NCBI GenBank assembly: GCA_001871195.1
Contig: MNXA01000032.1
Span: forward strand, 1-64,000
Length of the DNA: 64,000 nt
Origin: Zetaproteobacteria bacterium CG1_02_55_237
GTDB lineage: Bacteria; Pseudomonadota; Zetaproteobacteria; Mariprofundales; Mariprofundaceae
Direction: 5' to 3'
Below the pieces are notes generated by a model. It did not search any database. It saw nothing but the letters and a program-made list of their open reading frames with translations, and had not been told where the DNA came from. Numbering within the stretch: the first letter of the stretch is position 1; every line of letters begins with the position of its first letter. Below are positions 1 through 8,112 of the stretch, one piece after another. Made by a program: the position numbers and the translations under genes.

Positions 1-192
1 CGTCAAACGCTTGTCCATCAACCCAGCTTCGCCTTCCCCCTGATAACGCTCTACATAACGCCGGAAGTTACGCTCGCTCATGCCGAGCAGTCGTCCCGCC
101 TCTTCCTGGGTCAACTGGCCTCTCTGCCAACCACCATATGCCTCATCAAATCTCATCTTCCTGACCTCCTGTAACACTGTCGTTCGTCTCAT
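1..192 (-). CDS. ISNCY-family transposase, N-terminal part, cut by window edge
   Basis: Sixty-four codons are readable from an ATG at 192 down to base 1, where the frame runs out of the window still open. The protein starts MRRTTVLQEVRKMRFDEAYG and continues with a helix-turn-helix segment containing LTQEEAGRLLGMSERNFRRY, then GLMDKRL. From memory this matches the DNA-binding N-terminus of ISNCY (IS1202-like) transposases, which move the insertion sequence by DDE chemistry; the catalytic domain lies outside the window. A second in-frame ATG at 156 has a strong AGGAGG upstream, but the family usually includes the first twelve residues. Whether the element is intact cannot be judged here. Confidence 0.75.
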   Translation of the reverse strand, partial: MRRTTVLQEVRKMRFDEAYGGWQRGQLTQEEAGRLLGMSERNFRRYVERYQGEGEAGLMDKRLT

Positions 193-223
193 CTCTGATT
201 ACCTCTCGGGTAATCTTCAGACC

Positions 224-263
224 GGACAACTTATGAGCTACTGATGAGGACAGGTTATGTGCT
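224..263 (-). repeat. Pair of 16-bp direct repeats upstream of the transposase
   Basis: GGACAACTTATGAGCT (224-239) and GGACAGGTTATGTGCT (248-263) agree at 13 of 16 positions and sit 24 bp apart, upstream of the transposase start. Repeated motifs of this type inside an IS end are usually transposase-binding sites, so this is probably part of one end of the element. I could not define the outer inverted repeat or a target duplication between here and the tRNA at 344. Confidence 0.4.
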
Positions 264-343
264 GCCGACAGCCAGCCATGGCCGCGCTTGCCGCAACCTA
301 GGAAGATACTTATGATGCGCCGCCTGACGACGCGGACATGAAT

Positions 344-420
344 CGGGATGTAGCTCAGCCTGGTAGAGCACTGTCTTCGGGAGGCAGGGGCCGGAGGTTC
401 AAATCCTCTCATCCCGACCA
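344..420 (+). tRNA. tRNA-Pro (anticodon CGG)
   Basis: Complete 77-nt cloverleaf with encoded CCA. The acceptor stem is CGGGATG/CATCCCG, the D arm includes AGCTCAGCCTGGTAGAGC, the anticodon stem is CTGTC/GGCAG, and the loop TTCGGGA gives anticodon CGG, which reads CCG proline codons. The T arm contains GGTTCAAATCC. It lies about 80 bp beyond the last repeat of the left IS end. Confidence 0.97.
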
Positions 421-470
421 TTTCCTGTTCGCCCAGCCAGAAGCTGTTGGTTTATTGCAACAGCATAAGC

Positions 471-489
471 GTGAAGCCCCCGACTTCAC
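471..489 (+). terminator. Weak hairpin after tRNA-Pro, possible terminator
   Basis: GTGAAG (471-476) pairs with CTTCAC (484-489) around a C-rich 7-nt loop and is followed by CCTTATT rather than a real T tract. A second hairpin, GCTGTTG/CAACAGC, lies just before it (443-464). They sit between the tRNA and the 3' end of the convergent engB, so one may end either transcript. Confidence 0.25.
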
Positions 490-519
490 CCTTATTAATC
501 ACACAGCATCCGCAACACC

Positions 520-1110
520 TTACTCCGTGAACAATTCCTTCTCGATCAGTGCCCGCAATTCATCCACGCCCCGCTTACTCAAGGTGGATGTCGGCAGAGG
601 CGAAAGCATGCCCCCCATGGCCTGCGTCATTTCCTGCAGGCGCTTGCTGCGCGCATTGCCTGTCAGCTTGTCGGACTTGGTTGCTATCGGCAGCCAGCGC
701 ACTCCCTGCTCGTTCAGCCACTCGATCAACTGCAAGTCGGAACCCTTCGGTCCATGCCGGATATCCATCAGGGTCAAAACCAGCTGCGGCTTGTGCTCCC
801 CGCTCAGATAGTGCTCAATCAATTTTTGCCAGTGGGCCTGATCGCCCTTGGAGGCACGGGCAAAACCATAGCCCGGCAGATCAACGAGCAACATGGCGCC
901 ATCCACCTCAAAAAGATTCAGCAGGCGGGTGCAACCGGGCGCCTTGGAGGTCTTGACCATTCCCTTCCTGCCGAACAGGGCATTCAGCAGACTCGACTTG
1001 CCGACATTGGAATGACCGGCCACAGCGATCTGTGGCAGCTCAATAAGCGGAAACTGCCGATCATCGGCAACCGACTGAATAAAACTGGTGTTTTCCCATG
1101 TGATTTTCAT
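520..1110 (-). CDS. engB: Ribosome-biogenesis GTPase EngB (YihA/YsxC)
   Basis: A 196-residue Era/Obg-superfamily GTPase needed for late assembly of the large ribosomal subunit. G1 is GHSNVGKSS (32-40), G3 is DLPGYGFA (from 77) and G4 is TKSD (144-147), with the usual family length. It is transcribed away from dusB across an 88-bp divergent gap, and converges on tRNA-Pro. No frame problems were seen. Confidence 0.95.
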   Translation of the reverse strand: MKITWENTSFIQSVADDRQFPLIELPQIAVAGHSNVGKSSLLNALFGRKGMVKTSKAPGCTRLLNLFEVDGAMLLVDLPGYGFARASKGDQAHWQKLIEHYLSGEHKPQLVLTLMDIRHGPKGSDLQLIEWLNEQGVRWLPIATKSDKLTGNARSKRLQEMTQAMGGMLSPLPTSTLSKRGVDELRALIEKELFTE

Positions 1111-1198
1111 GTCGCGAGACTGGCTGCTTTGTAGATGACCTTCAAGGGCAAGCTGTGGCGTGACATGGACATGGCGAGCCCCTAGAGTTGCCTAAATT

Positions 1199-2239
1199 AT
1201 GTGCACCTCTGCCGACACCCCATCGATGACCCCCCTGCTACCCGGTTTTCATATCGGCCCGCATCGCGTTGATATGCCGCTGGCGCTGGCGCCAATGGCC
1301 GGCATTACCGACCTGCCCTTCCGGCGCATATGCAAACGCTTCGGCGCCGGCATTACCGTTACTGAAATGATTGCATCGCGCGCCGTGGAATTTGGCCGGG
1401 AACGCACGGAACGCATGGCCGAAATCGGAACGGATGAACATCCGGTCGGCATCCAGATTGCCGGCTCCGACACCGGCTATATCGAGGATGCCGCACGCTG
1501 GGCGGAGCAACATGGCGCAGACTTCATCGACATCAATATGGGCTGCCCGGTCAAGAAAATATGCAAACAGGTGGCAGGCTCCGCCCTGCTCAAGGACGAG
1601 CCGCGCGTCGCCCGCATCCTTGCCGCAGCCATTGCGGCAGTGAAGGTCCCGGTGACACTCAAGATTCGTACCGGCTGGGATGCGCATTCAAAAAATGTGG
1701 TGCAGATCGCCCGCATTGCCGAAGAAGCAGGTGTTGCAATGCTGACCATTCACGGGCGAACGAGGGCCCAGATGTTCAACGGTGAAGCCAACTGGGAAGA
1801 TATCGGCCTGGCCAAACAGGCTGTTTCCATTCCGGTGATAGGCAACGGCGATGTTGTGGATGCCGCTTCAGCGCTGGAAATGCTGCGCATCTCCGGCTGC
1901 GACGGCGTGATGGTCGGTCGCGCTGCACAGGGCAATCCCTGGATTTTCGCCGAGATTCGCGCCGCCCTGTTAGGGCAGCCGGTAAGCCCGGAAGCCCTGG
2001 CCCATGAACGTTGGCCTGTTGTGCTTGAGCACCTGCTTGCCCTGCATGCGCATCATGGAGAACGCACTGCCGGCCAGTTGGCCCGCAAGCATGTTGCCTG
2101 GTACAGCAAGGGGTGTTCCGGTTCCGCCGAGTTTCGCAGGGACTTCCAGCGCCTCACCGAGTGGCAGGCGCAGCTGGAAGCCGCCGAGATATTTTTCACC
2201 CATCATGAAACACAGGCGGAGCTTCTGCATGCCGCATAA
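1199..2239 (+). CDS. dusB: tRNA-dihydrouridine synthase DusB
   Basis: A flavin-dependent tRNA-dihydrouridine synthase of 346 residues. The TIM-barrel start APMAGITDLPFR is at 31-42. The family signature MGCPVKKICKQVAGSAL is at 114-130 and holds the active-site Cys116. KIRTGWD and HGRTRAQMF follow as FMN/tRNA-binding segments. The ATG at 1226 (MTPLLPG) is an alternative start. It is the first gene of an overlapping run with ntrB and ntrC, an order best known from alphaproteobacteria (nifR3-ntrB-ntrC), where gammaproteobacteria instead pair dusB with fis. Confidence 0.94.
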   Translation: MCTSADTPSMTPLLPGFHIGPHRVDMPLALAPMAGITDLPFRRICKRFGAGITVTEMIASRAVEFGRERTERMAEIGTDEHPVGIQIAGSDTGYIEDAARWAEQHGADFIDINMGCPVKKICKQVAGSALLKDEPRVARILAAAIAAVKVPVTLKIRTGWDAHSKNVVQIARIAEEAGVAMLTIHGRTRAQMFNGEANWEDIGLAKQAVSIPVIGNGDVVDAASALEMLRISGCDGVMVGRAAQGNPWIFAEIRAALLGQPVSPEALAHERWPVVLEHLLALHAHHGERTAGQLARKHVAWYSKGCSGSAEFRRDFQRLTEWQAQLEAAEIFFTHHETQAELLHAA

Positions 2240-3239
2240 TTCCACTGCGCCCTGCGATATCCCGCTTCCCATGCTCATGCTTAACGCCGAAGGTATGATC
2301 GAATCGGCCAATATCGAAGCCCAATCCAGACTTAATATTTCCGAAAAAGCACTGCGCGGTCAGCATATCGGCAAACTCTTCGGCCCGGAATCAGAGGTCA
2401 ATGGTATCATCCAGCACCTGATCGAGAGCGGGCAGCCCCTTTCCGATCACGGTCTTTACCTGCGAACCAGCGGAGAGCCTTGCGCCTTGCATATGGGCGC
2501 CTTTGCCGATGGCTATGTGATGATCATGGTCCCCGAAGCCAATCGACAGGAACATGATCTGCATGCCAAGCGTCAGGAAATGGCCGAAGCCGTCGCCCGT
2601 ATCGCTCTCGAAGTGGCCCATGAGGTGAAAAATCCTCTTGCCGCCCTGCGCGGTGCGGCCCAATGGCTGGCCGAACAGCCGATTAGCGATGAGCAGCTCG
2701 AAGCCACGACCATGATTCTTGGCGAGGTCGATCGTATTCGCCAACGCATCGATGATTTTCTGCAACTTGGGCCACGTGCCGATATCGGCATGGAACAGGT
2801 GAATATCCACCAGTTGATCGATGAAGTATGCAGCCCCGTCAGTGGCATCACCGTGCGCCGTGTTTTCGACCCGGGACTGCCCCCGGTGCAGGCGCATGCG
2901 AATCGCTTGCGCCAAGCCATTGAAAACCTGTGGCGCAATGCCCTGGAGGCAGGGGCAAAAAATATTGAGTGGCAAACCCGCATCAATCCGACCGTTCGCC
3001 TGCACGGGTATAAAGGGTCGGTCCTTGAAGTGCGCATCAGCAATGACGGGACAGCGATTCCGGAAACCCTGCTTGATCAGATATTTGAACCCTTCGTCAC
3101 CGCCGGCAAGAAACGCGGCAGCGGCCTGGGCCTGGCACTGGTGCAGCGGGTTATGCTGGAGCACAAAGGTCAGGTTACCGTAAAATCTGATGGTGGTCGG
3201 ACGGCATTCATCCTTCGCCTGCCGCTGGTGCAATACTGA
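2229..3239 (+). CDS. ntrB: Nitrogen regulation sensor kinase NtrB (GlnL)
   Basis: A soluble two-component histidine kinase of 336 residues that would phosphorylate NtrC in response to nitrogen status through PII. A PAS-like sensor (about 10-110) precedes the dimerisation/phosphoacceptor helix ALEVAHEVKNPLAALRG with His131. The N box is NLWRNALEAG (Asn about 233-237), and the G box is GSGLGLALVQ near 298. I chose the ATG at 2229, which overlaps the dusB stop by 11 nt and has GGCGGAG upstream. The longer open frame from 2004 lies entirely over dusB and lacks family similarity. Confidence 0.93.
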   Translation: MPHNSTAPCDIPLPMLMLNAEGMIESANIEAQSRLNISEKALRGQHIGKLFGPESEVNGIIQHLIESGQPLSDHGLYLRTSGEPCALHMGAFADGYVMIMVPEANRQEHDLHAKRQEMAEAVARIALEVAHEVKNPLAALRGAAQWLAEQPISDEQLEATTMILGEVDRIRQRIDDFLQLGPRADIGMEQVNIHQLIDEVCSPVSGITVRRVFDPGLPPVQAHANRLRQAIENLWRNALEAGAKNIEWQTRINPTVRLHGYKGSVLEVRISNDGTAIPETLLDQIFEPFVTAGKKRGSGLGLALVQRVMLEHKGQVTVKSDGGRTAFILRLPLVQY

Positions 3240-4636
3240 TGCGTACACTTGTTATCGATGACGATGCCGGCATCCGCTGGGTGCTGAACAAGGTGTTGAA
3301 AGAAGAAGGCTTTGAGGTCATTCAGGCAGACAGCATTGCTGCTGCCGAGGCAGCCCTGCATACCGGCCCGTTTTCGCTGGTATTCCTTGATATTTATCTG
3401 CCTGATGGCAACGGCATGGAGGCACTGAAAAGCGGCATGTTTTCAGCACCCGTGGTTCTGCTGACTGCCGAATCAACCTTCGGCAATGCAGCACAGGCCT
3501 ACCGTATCGGGGCCATGGAATACCTTCCCAAGCCATTTGATTTGGAAGAGGTTCGCTCGCTGGCCCGGCGCATCAAGCCCACGGAAGTGGTAGCTGCACC
3601 GGTGGCGGAAAAAGACAACGACATGTTCATCGGACGCAGCCCGGCCATGCAAAACCTTTTCCGTACACTCGGCCGGGTAGCCGCTTCCGAACTGACCGTA
3701 CTGATTACCGGTGAATCCGGCACGGGAAAGGAACTGGTCGCGCAGGTTCTGCATCGCCAGAGCCGGCGTGCCGATAAGCCGTTTGTCCCCATCAATACAG
3801 CAGCCATTCCGGCCGACCTTCTGGAAGCAGAGTTGTTCGGCCATGAAAAAGGCGCCTTTACAGGCGCAGACCGGGAGCGCGTTGGTCATTTTGAAAAGGC
3901 TAATGGTGGCACCTTATTTCTCGATGAAATCGGCGATATGCCCTCCTCCTTGCAGGTTAAGCTGTTGCGCGTGCTTGAAGAGGGCGTCATTCAACGCGTG
4001 GGCGGGCGTGAAGACAGGCGGATCAATGTTCGCCTGCTTGCCGCCACACACCAGAACCTGTTGCAGAAAATTGAGGCCGGCACCTTTCGCGAGGACCTTT
4101 TCTATCGGCTGAATGTCATACCGGTACACATCCCTCCCCTTCGGGACCGAAGGGACGATGTTCCACAGCTTGCAACATTCATGCTTGATGCAGCAGGGAA
4201 AGAACTTGGTATGCATCCCCCTATTTTGCTTGATGAAGCCATCGGACTGCTACAGTCCTACGACTGGCCGGGCAATGTGCGGGAACTGAAGAATGTAATG
4301 CGCAGACTGGCTCTGCTAACACCCGGGGCGGCTATTACATTGTCCGATGTGGCGCTGGCACTGGGCAATCAGAGCAATCGCAACGAAGATGAGGAAACAC
4401 TGTCCGATGCTGTGAACCGTTGCATGCGCAACTATCTAAATCATCTTGGTCATGCTCAACCGGAAGATATGTACAAGCATCTGATGGCGGAGGTCGAACC
4501 GCCTTTATTGATGCTGGTAATGGCACACTGCAAGGGCAACCAGATCAAGGCGGCGGAAACCCTTGGCTTAAACAGGAATACTGTACGCAAACTGCTGCGC
4601 CAGTATCACATCGATCCGCAGTACTTTAAGGATTGA
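3239..4636 (+). CDS. ntrC: Nitrogen regulation response regulator NtrC (sigma-54 activator)
   Basis: A 465-residue enhancer-binding protein. The receiver domain has acidic residues 7-9, phosphoacceptor Asp51 and Lys98. The AAA+ domain has Walker A GESGTGKE (158-165), the sigma-54-contacting GAFTGA loop (205-210) and Walker [11 protein letters not shown] (223-232). A C-terminal Fis-type helix-turn-helix contains [20 protein letters not shown]. Its ATG overlaps the ntrB stop by one base (TGATG), so the pair is probably translationally coupled. It would drive sigma-54 promoters for nitrogen assimilation; none were located in this window. Confidence 0.95.
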   Translation: MRTLVIDDDAGIRWVLNKVLKEEGFEVIQADSIAAAEAALHTGPFSLVFLDIYLPDGNGMEALKSGMFSAPVVLLTAESTFGNAAQAYRIGAMEYLPKPFDLEEVRSLARRIKPTEVVAAPVAEKDNDMFIGRSPAMQNLFRTLGRVAASELTVLITGESGTGKELVAQVLHRQSRRADKPFVPINTAAIPADLLEAELFGHEKGAFTGADRERVGHFEKANGGTLFLDEIGDMPSSLQVKLLRVLEEGVIQRVGGREDRRINVRLLAATHQNLLQKIEAGTFREDLFYRLNVIPVHIPPLRDRRDDVPQLATFMLDAAGKELGMHPPILLDEAIGLLQSYDWPGNVRELKNVMRRLALLTPGAAITLSDVALALGNQSNRNEDEETLSDAVNRCMRNYLNHLGHAQPEDMYKHLMAEVEPPLLMLVMAHCKGNQIKAAETLGLNRNTVRKLLRQYHIDPQYFKD

Positions 4637-4643
4637 GTTCACC

Positions 4644-4856
4644 ATGACACACCACGACACCCGCTTTGAGGATATAGAAACCAAAATATCCTTTCAGGAG
4701 CATCTGCTTGAAAATCTGAATGAGGCCCTCACCAGCCAGCAGCGGCAACTGGATGATCTGAAGCGGCAGATGACGAAGATGACCCAGATGCTGGAGTCAC
4801 CCCAGAATCAGCAAATCAGCAACCCGGATGAAGAGGCTCCGCCACCGCATTATTAG
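4644..4856 (+). CDS. slyX: SlyX family protein
   Basis: A 70-residue acidic, heptad-patterned protein (MTHHDTRFEDIETKISFQEH...) ending in PPPHY, the usual C-terminal mark of SlyX. Nearly the whole protein should form a coiled coil. The molecular function of SlyX is not established. It starts 7 bp after ntrC and probably shares its transcript. Confidence 0.88.
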   Translation: MTHHDTRFEDIETKISFQEHLLENLNEALTSQQRQLDDLKRQMTKMTQMLESPQNQQISNPDEEAPPPHY

Positions 4857-4882
4857 CAGCACAGCTCCCTGTTAAAACATTT

Positions 4883-5914
4883 CTATTGCGGCTTCCAGAT
4901 ACCGTCTTCGCTGAAGATGGCCGTAATATTGGCAAATGGCGTCACATCGAATGCAGGATTGTTGGCCGGCACATCAGGGGCAGCAATGCGCACATGGTGG
5001 GATACCCCGGCAGCATCCACGCCATCCATCATGAGCACCTCATCATCATCCCTTTCTTCAATGGGTATATCCGCGCCGCTTTCGCAAGCGGCATCAAAGG
5101 TGCTTGACGGCGCAGCCACGTAAAACGGCACGCCATGCTCGCGCGCAGCCAGTGATAGCATGTAACTGCCTATTTTATTTGCCACATCGCCATTAGCCGC
5201 GATTCGATCCGCACCGATCACAACAGCATCCACCATGCCGCGCCGCATCATCCAGGCGGCCGCTGAATCGGCCTGAATGCGGCAGGCAACCCCTTCCTGA
5301 TGCAGCTCCCAGGCCGTTAATCTGGCCCCCTGCAGGCGAGGACGGGTTTCATCCACCCAAACAAACGGCGATTCCCCGGCCCGTGCCAGGTGATAGATGC
5401 CCGAGGTGGCTGTTCCCCAGTCCACCGTAGCCAGCCAGCCGGCGTTGCAATGGGTCTGGATACGCCGCTCACCGACAGCCAGGTATTCGGCCATATGCGC
5501 CCCCATGCGCTCGTTGGCCAGCACCTCAGCATCGGCATAGGCCTGTGCCGCCTCAATCATGGATGCGTCTGAAGCACCCTGCTCGGCCAAAACCAGCATC
5601 GCATCACAGGCATGAAACAGATTCACGGCTGTTGGCCTTGTGGCCCGGAAGCGAGGTATCCAGTGCGAGAAAAACGCTTTCTTATCAAGGCAATAGGCGA
5701 GTGCCAAACCATGTGCTGCAATCGCGCCGATGGCCGGGGCACCGCGCACCTGCATGCTCTCAATAGCCACGGCAACTTCCTCGGGCTTATTGCTGATCAC
5801 CTGTTCAAAACGATGCGGCAAGAGACGCTGCTCGATCCACTGCACAGCCGGTATGCTCCGGCCGCTCTCTACATACCAGTTAACCGAACGGAAGACCTTT
5901 CCTGCAACCTTCAC
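4883..5914 (-). CDS. mtnA: Methylthioribose-1-phosphate isomerase
   Basis: A 343-residue enzyme of the methionine salvage pathway that isomerises 5-methylthioribose-1-phosphate to the ribulose form; it belongs to the eIF2B-alpha-like fold. Recognisable segments are MQVRGAPAIGAIAAHGLALA near the N-terminus, THCNAGWLATVDWGTA with the catalytic Cys, and GADRIAANGDVANKIG with the catalytic Asp. Its start overlaps the parB stop by 4 nt (ATGA), so it is the last gene of the mnmG-rsmG-parA-parB run. No other methionine salvage gene is in the window. Confidence 0.93.
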   Translation of the reverse strand: MKVAGKVFRSVNWYVESGRSIPAVQWIEQRLLPHRFEQVISNKPEEVAVAIESMQVRGAPAIGAIAAHGLALAYCLDKKAFFSHWIPRFRATRPTAVNLFHACDAMLVLAEQGASDASMIEAAQAYADAEVLANERMGAHMAEYLAVGERRIQTHCNAGWLATVDWGTATSGIYHLARAGESPFVWVDETRPRLQGARLTAWELHQEGVACRIQADSAAAWMMRRGMVDAVVIGADRIAANGDVANKIGSYMLSLAAREHGVPFYVAAPSSTFDAACESGADIPIEERDDDEVLMMDGVDAAGVSHHVRIAAPDVPANNPAFDVTPFANITAIFSEDGIWKPQ

Positions 5915-6765
5915 GCACGCAACCTCGCCAGCACCCCGTCCAACTCTTCCGGCCGTGAATATTTAATGCGTAGCTCTCCGCTGCCGTTCTTTCGACAAAC
6001 AAGCTCAACCGTCAAACCGAGGCGGCGCGTCAACTCATCCTGCAGTGCTGCCACATCAACATCCATCGCACGACTGGTCGTCGGCGTTGCCATGGAGGAC
6101 TGGGCTTTTTTCGCATGCGCCTCCATCTGGCGCGCACTCCAACCTTGTGCAACACATTGTTCTGCAAGCGGCCCGGCCAAGGTCTCCGGCAAGCCGATCA
6201 GCGGGCGGGCATGGCCCATATCCAACACGCGCTCTTCAATCATTTTCTGAATCTTTTCAGGCAGTTGCAAAAGACGAAGCAGGTTGGTTACCTGTGTTCG
6301 CGAGCGACCGATACGCTCGGCAACCTGCTGCTGTGTACAGCCGAATTCAGCCATCATGACCTGGTAGGCTCGTGCCGATTCAATCGCCGTCAAATTATCA
6401 CGCTGTTCATTTTCAACAATGGCAAGTTCAAGCGCCTGCAGATCATCAACATCGCGTACGACGGCGGGAATATCCTGCAAGCCGGCAGCTTGCGATGCCC
6501 GCCAGCGCCTCTCCCCTGCAATCAATTCATAGCCGTCGCCACTAGGTCGAAGCAGAACAGGCGCCAGCACCCCATCCCTGCGTACGGAATCGGTCAGGCT
6601 GGCCAATTCCTCCTGCGAGAAGCGCTTCCTCGGCTGGAATCTGTTGGGTCGAATTCTGGAAATTGGAATTCGACTGGACTCCGCCATCATTTCAGGACTT
6701 GATATGTCGCTAATCAAGGCACCCAAGCCTTTTCCAAGCCCTCGTTTTTTCTGCATATTATCCAT
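5911..6765 (-). CDS. parB: Chromosome partitioning protein ParB
   Basis: A centromere-binding CTP switch protein of about 284 residues that loads at parS and spreads as a sliding clamp. The N-terminus KKRGLGKGLGALI is the ParA-interaction peptide. The nuclease-like domain contains ELIAGERRWRASQAAG, the CTP-binding signature. A helix-turn-helix contains TQQQVAERIGRSRTQVTNLL. A C-terminal dimerisation segment follows. I prefer the ATG at 6765 with AGGGGTGG upstream; a GTG at 6771 is possible. Two matching parS sites lie 0.8 and 3.2 kb upstream. Confidence 0.95.
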   Translation of the reverse strand: MDNMQKKRGLGKGLGALISDISSPEMMAESSRIPISRIRPNRFQPRKRFSQEELASLTDSVRRDGVLAPVLLRPSGDGYELIAGERRWRASQAAGLQDIPAVVRDVDDLQALELAIVENEQRDNLTAIESARAYQVMMAEFGCTQQQVAERIGRSRTQVTNLLRLLQLPEKIQKMIEERVLDMGHARPLIGLPETLAGPLAEQCVAQGWSARQMEAHAKKAQSSMATPTTSRAMDVDVAALQDELTRRLGLTVELVCRKNGSGELRIKYSRPEELDGVLARLRA

Positions 6766-6773
6766 TGCCACCC

Positions 6774-7538
6774 CTATCCTCGCCGCATCATTTCCTGCGC
6801 CACCTGCAAATAAGCCTGAGCGCCGGAAGAGCGTAAATCATGGTACATTACCGGCACCCCGAAGCTGGGCGCCTCCGAGAGACGTACATTCCGGGGAATG
6901 GATGCCTCGTAAACCTGCGAACCAAAATAATTTCTAACCTCTTCCTCTACCTGAACACTTAGATTGTTTCTACGATCCACCATGGTCAACAAGATGCCAT
7001 CCATGTTCAGATGTGGATTAAGATTCCCTCGCACGCGACGGATCGTATCCATGAGCTGCGTAAGCCCCTCCATCGCATAAAACTCCGCCTGCAAGGTAAC
7101 CAGCACCCTGTCCGCCGCTGTAAAGGCATTAAGCGTAATCAGATTCAGTGCAGGGGGGCAATCAATGAACACATAATCGAAGGGCTTCCCGGTGTAATTC
7201 GACAGCGCGCGATCAAGCACCCTCTCCCGACCTGCCACGCCGACCAGCTCAACCTCCGCTCCTGCCAGATCCATGCTTGCAGGAACAAGCATCAATCCTT
7301 CGCAGGAGGTAGGCAAGATAGCCTCCTCAAGCGGCGTGCTATTAATGAGAATCTCATAACTACCCTGATTTACTTCCCTTTTATCAATTCCCAGGCCTGT
7401 TGTGGCATTGCCCTGCGGATCCACATCGATCAACAAAACATGTTTGTCGAGCGCGGCAAGCGATGCGGCAAGGTTAATACTTGTCGTCGTCTTTCCCACG
7501 CCGCCTTTCTGATTGGCGACTGCAGTCACCCGCTTCAT
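6774..7538 (-). CDS. parA: Chromosome partitioning ATPase ParA (Soj)
   Basis: A 254-residue deviant Walker A ATPase (KGGVGKTT at 11-18) that binds DNA nonspecifically when ATP-bound and moves ParB-parS complexes. Further motifs are DVDPQGNATTGLG and DYVFIDCPPAL. I chose the ATG at 7538 (MKRVTAVANQKGG), 4 nt after the rsmG stop. The longer open frame to 7604 merely reads through the parS sequence and the end of rsmG. It is followed directly by parB. Confidence 0.95.
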   Translation of the reverse strand: MKRVTAVANQKGGVGKTTTSINLAASLAALDKHVLLIDVDPQGNATTGLGIDKREVNQGSYEILINSTPLEEAILPTSCEGLMLVPASMDLAGAEVELVGVAGRERVLDRALSNYTGKPFDYVFIDCPPALNLITLNAFTAADRVLVTLQAEFYAMEGLTQLMDTIRRVRGNLNPHLNMDGILLTMVDRRNNLSVQVEEEVRNYFGSQVYEASIPRNVRLSEAPSFGVPVMYHDLRSSGAQAYLQVAQEMMRRG

Positions 7539-7542
7539 AGCA

Positions 7543-8112
7543 TCATGTTTCACGTGAAACCCCTTGTTTTCGATAGCAATGAATACGCTGCTGAATACCC
7601 TCAAACATCACATCAGCAACCGACTCAACAACCCAGCCGGGAACCGGCCATGCACCCATTGTCGCCGGCACAGGCAATACAGCCAGCCCATCTGGGGCCA
7701 TGCTCTCCTCAACCATCGGCAGCAATGAATCCGGGCGCGAAACAGCACGCGCCACACAAACATCCGCGGCAATACCCTTTAAATCACGCACATCACAGTC
7801 GTGCACCTCTGCATCCAGCTTGAGCAAACGAACAATGTGCCGGAGAAATTCAGCCCTTTTCTTCCGCCGCTCGACTAACACACCATGCAATCCAGGCTTG
7901 CTAATCAAAATCGGTATCCCCGGCACACCCATGCCACTTCCAACATCAAGCAGGATCCCGTCATCAGGAATCCATTCGCACATCGCTACCGAGGGGCCAA
8001 TAAAACGGCGGGAAAATTCCTCGGCATCATGAATCGCAGTGAGATTAAGCGCCTTGGCAAACCTCAGGGTTTCATCGACATAACGCTGCAAATCAGTCGA
8101 CACGGGCCACAT
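7543..8112 (-). CDS. rsmG: 16S rRNA (guanine-527-N7)-methyltransferase RsmG (GidB)
   Basis: A 189-residue SAM-dependent methyltransferase that modifies G527 in the 530 loop of 16S rRNA. The SAM-binding glycine motif is [13 protein letters not shown], followed by the [16 protein letters not shown] region typical of GidB. It is slightly shorter than the E. coli protein (about 207). The chosen ATG overlaps the mnmG stop by 20 nt. The C-terminus VSRET is dictated by the embedded parS. mnmG-rsmG-parA-parB is the classic origin-proximal order. Confidence 0.94.
   Translation of the reverse strand: MWPVSTDLQRYVDETLRFAKALNLTAIHDAEEFSRRFIGPSVAMCEWIPDDGILLDVGSGMGVPGIPILISKPGLHGVLVERRKKRAEFLRHIVRLLKLDAEVHDCDVRDLKGIAADVCVARAVSRPDSLLPMVEESMAPDGLAVLPVPATMGAWPVPGWVVESVADVMFEGIQQRIHCYRKQGVSRET
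7546..7561. promoter_or_regulatory. parS: parS site 1, inside the 3' end of rsmG
   Basis: TGTTTCACGTGAAACC matches the widely conserved ParB-binding parS consensus TGTTTCACGTGAAACA at 15 of 16 positions. On the minus strand the site forms the last codons of rsmG (VSRET then stop). It lies just upstream of the parA start, so bound ParB could also touch parAB expression. Confidence 0.93.

Noticed and set aside
146-421. 91-residue minus-strand open frame
   Set aside because: Its N-terminus is the antisense of tRNA-Pro, a well-known false gene pattern, and the rest runs into the transposase leader.
2391-3248. 285-residue open frame opposite ntrB
   Set aside because: Antisense to the kinase domain; no support of its own.
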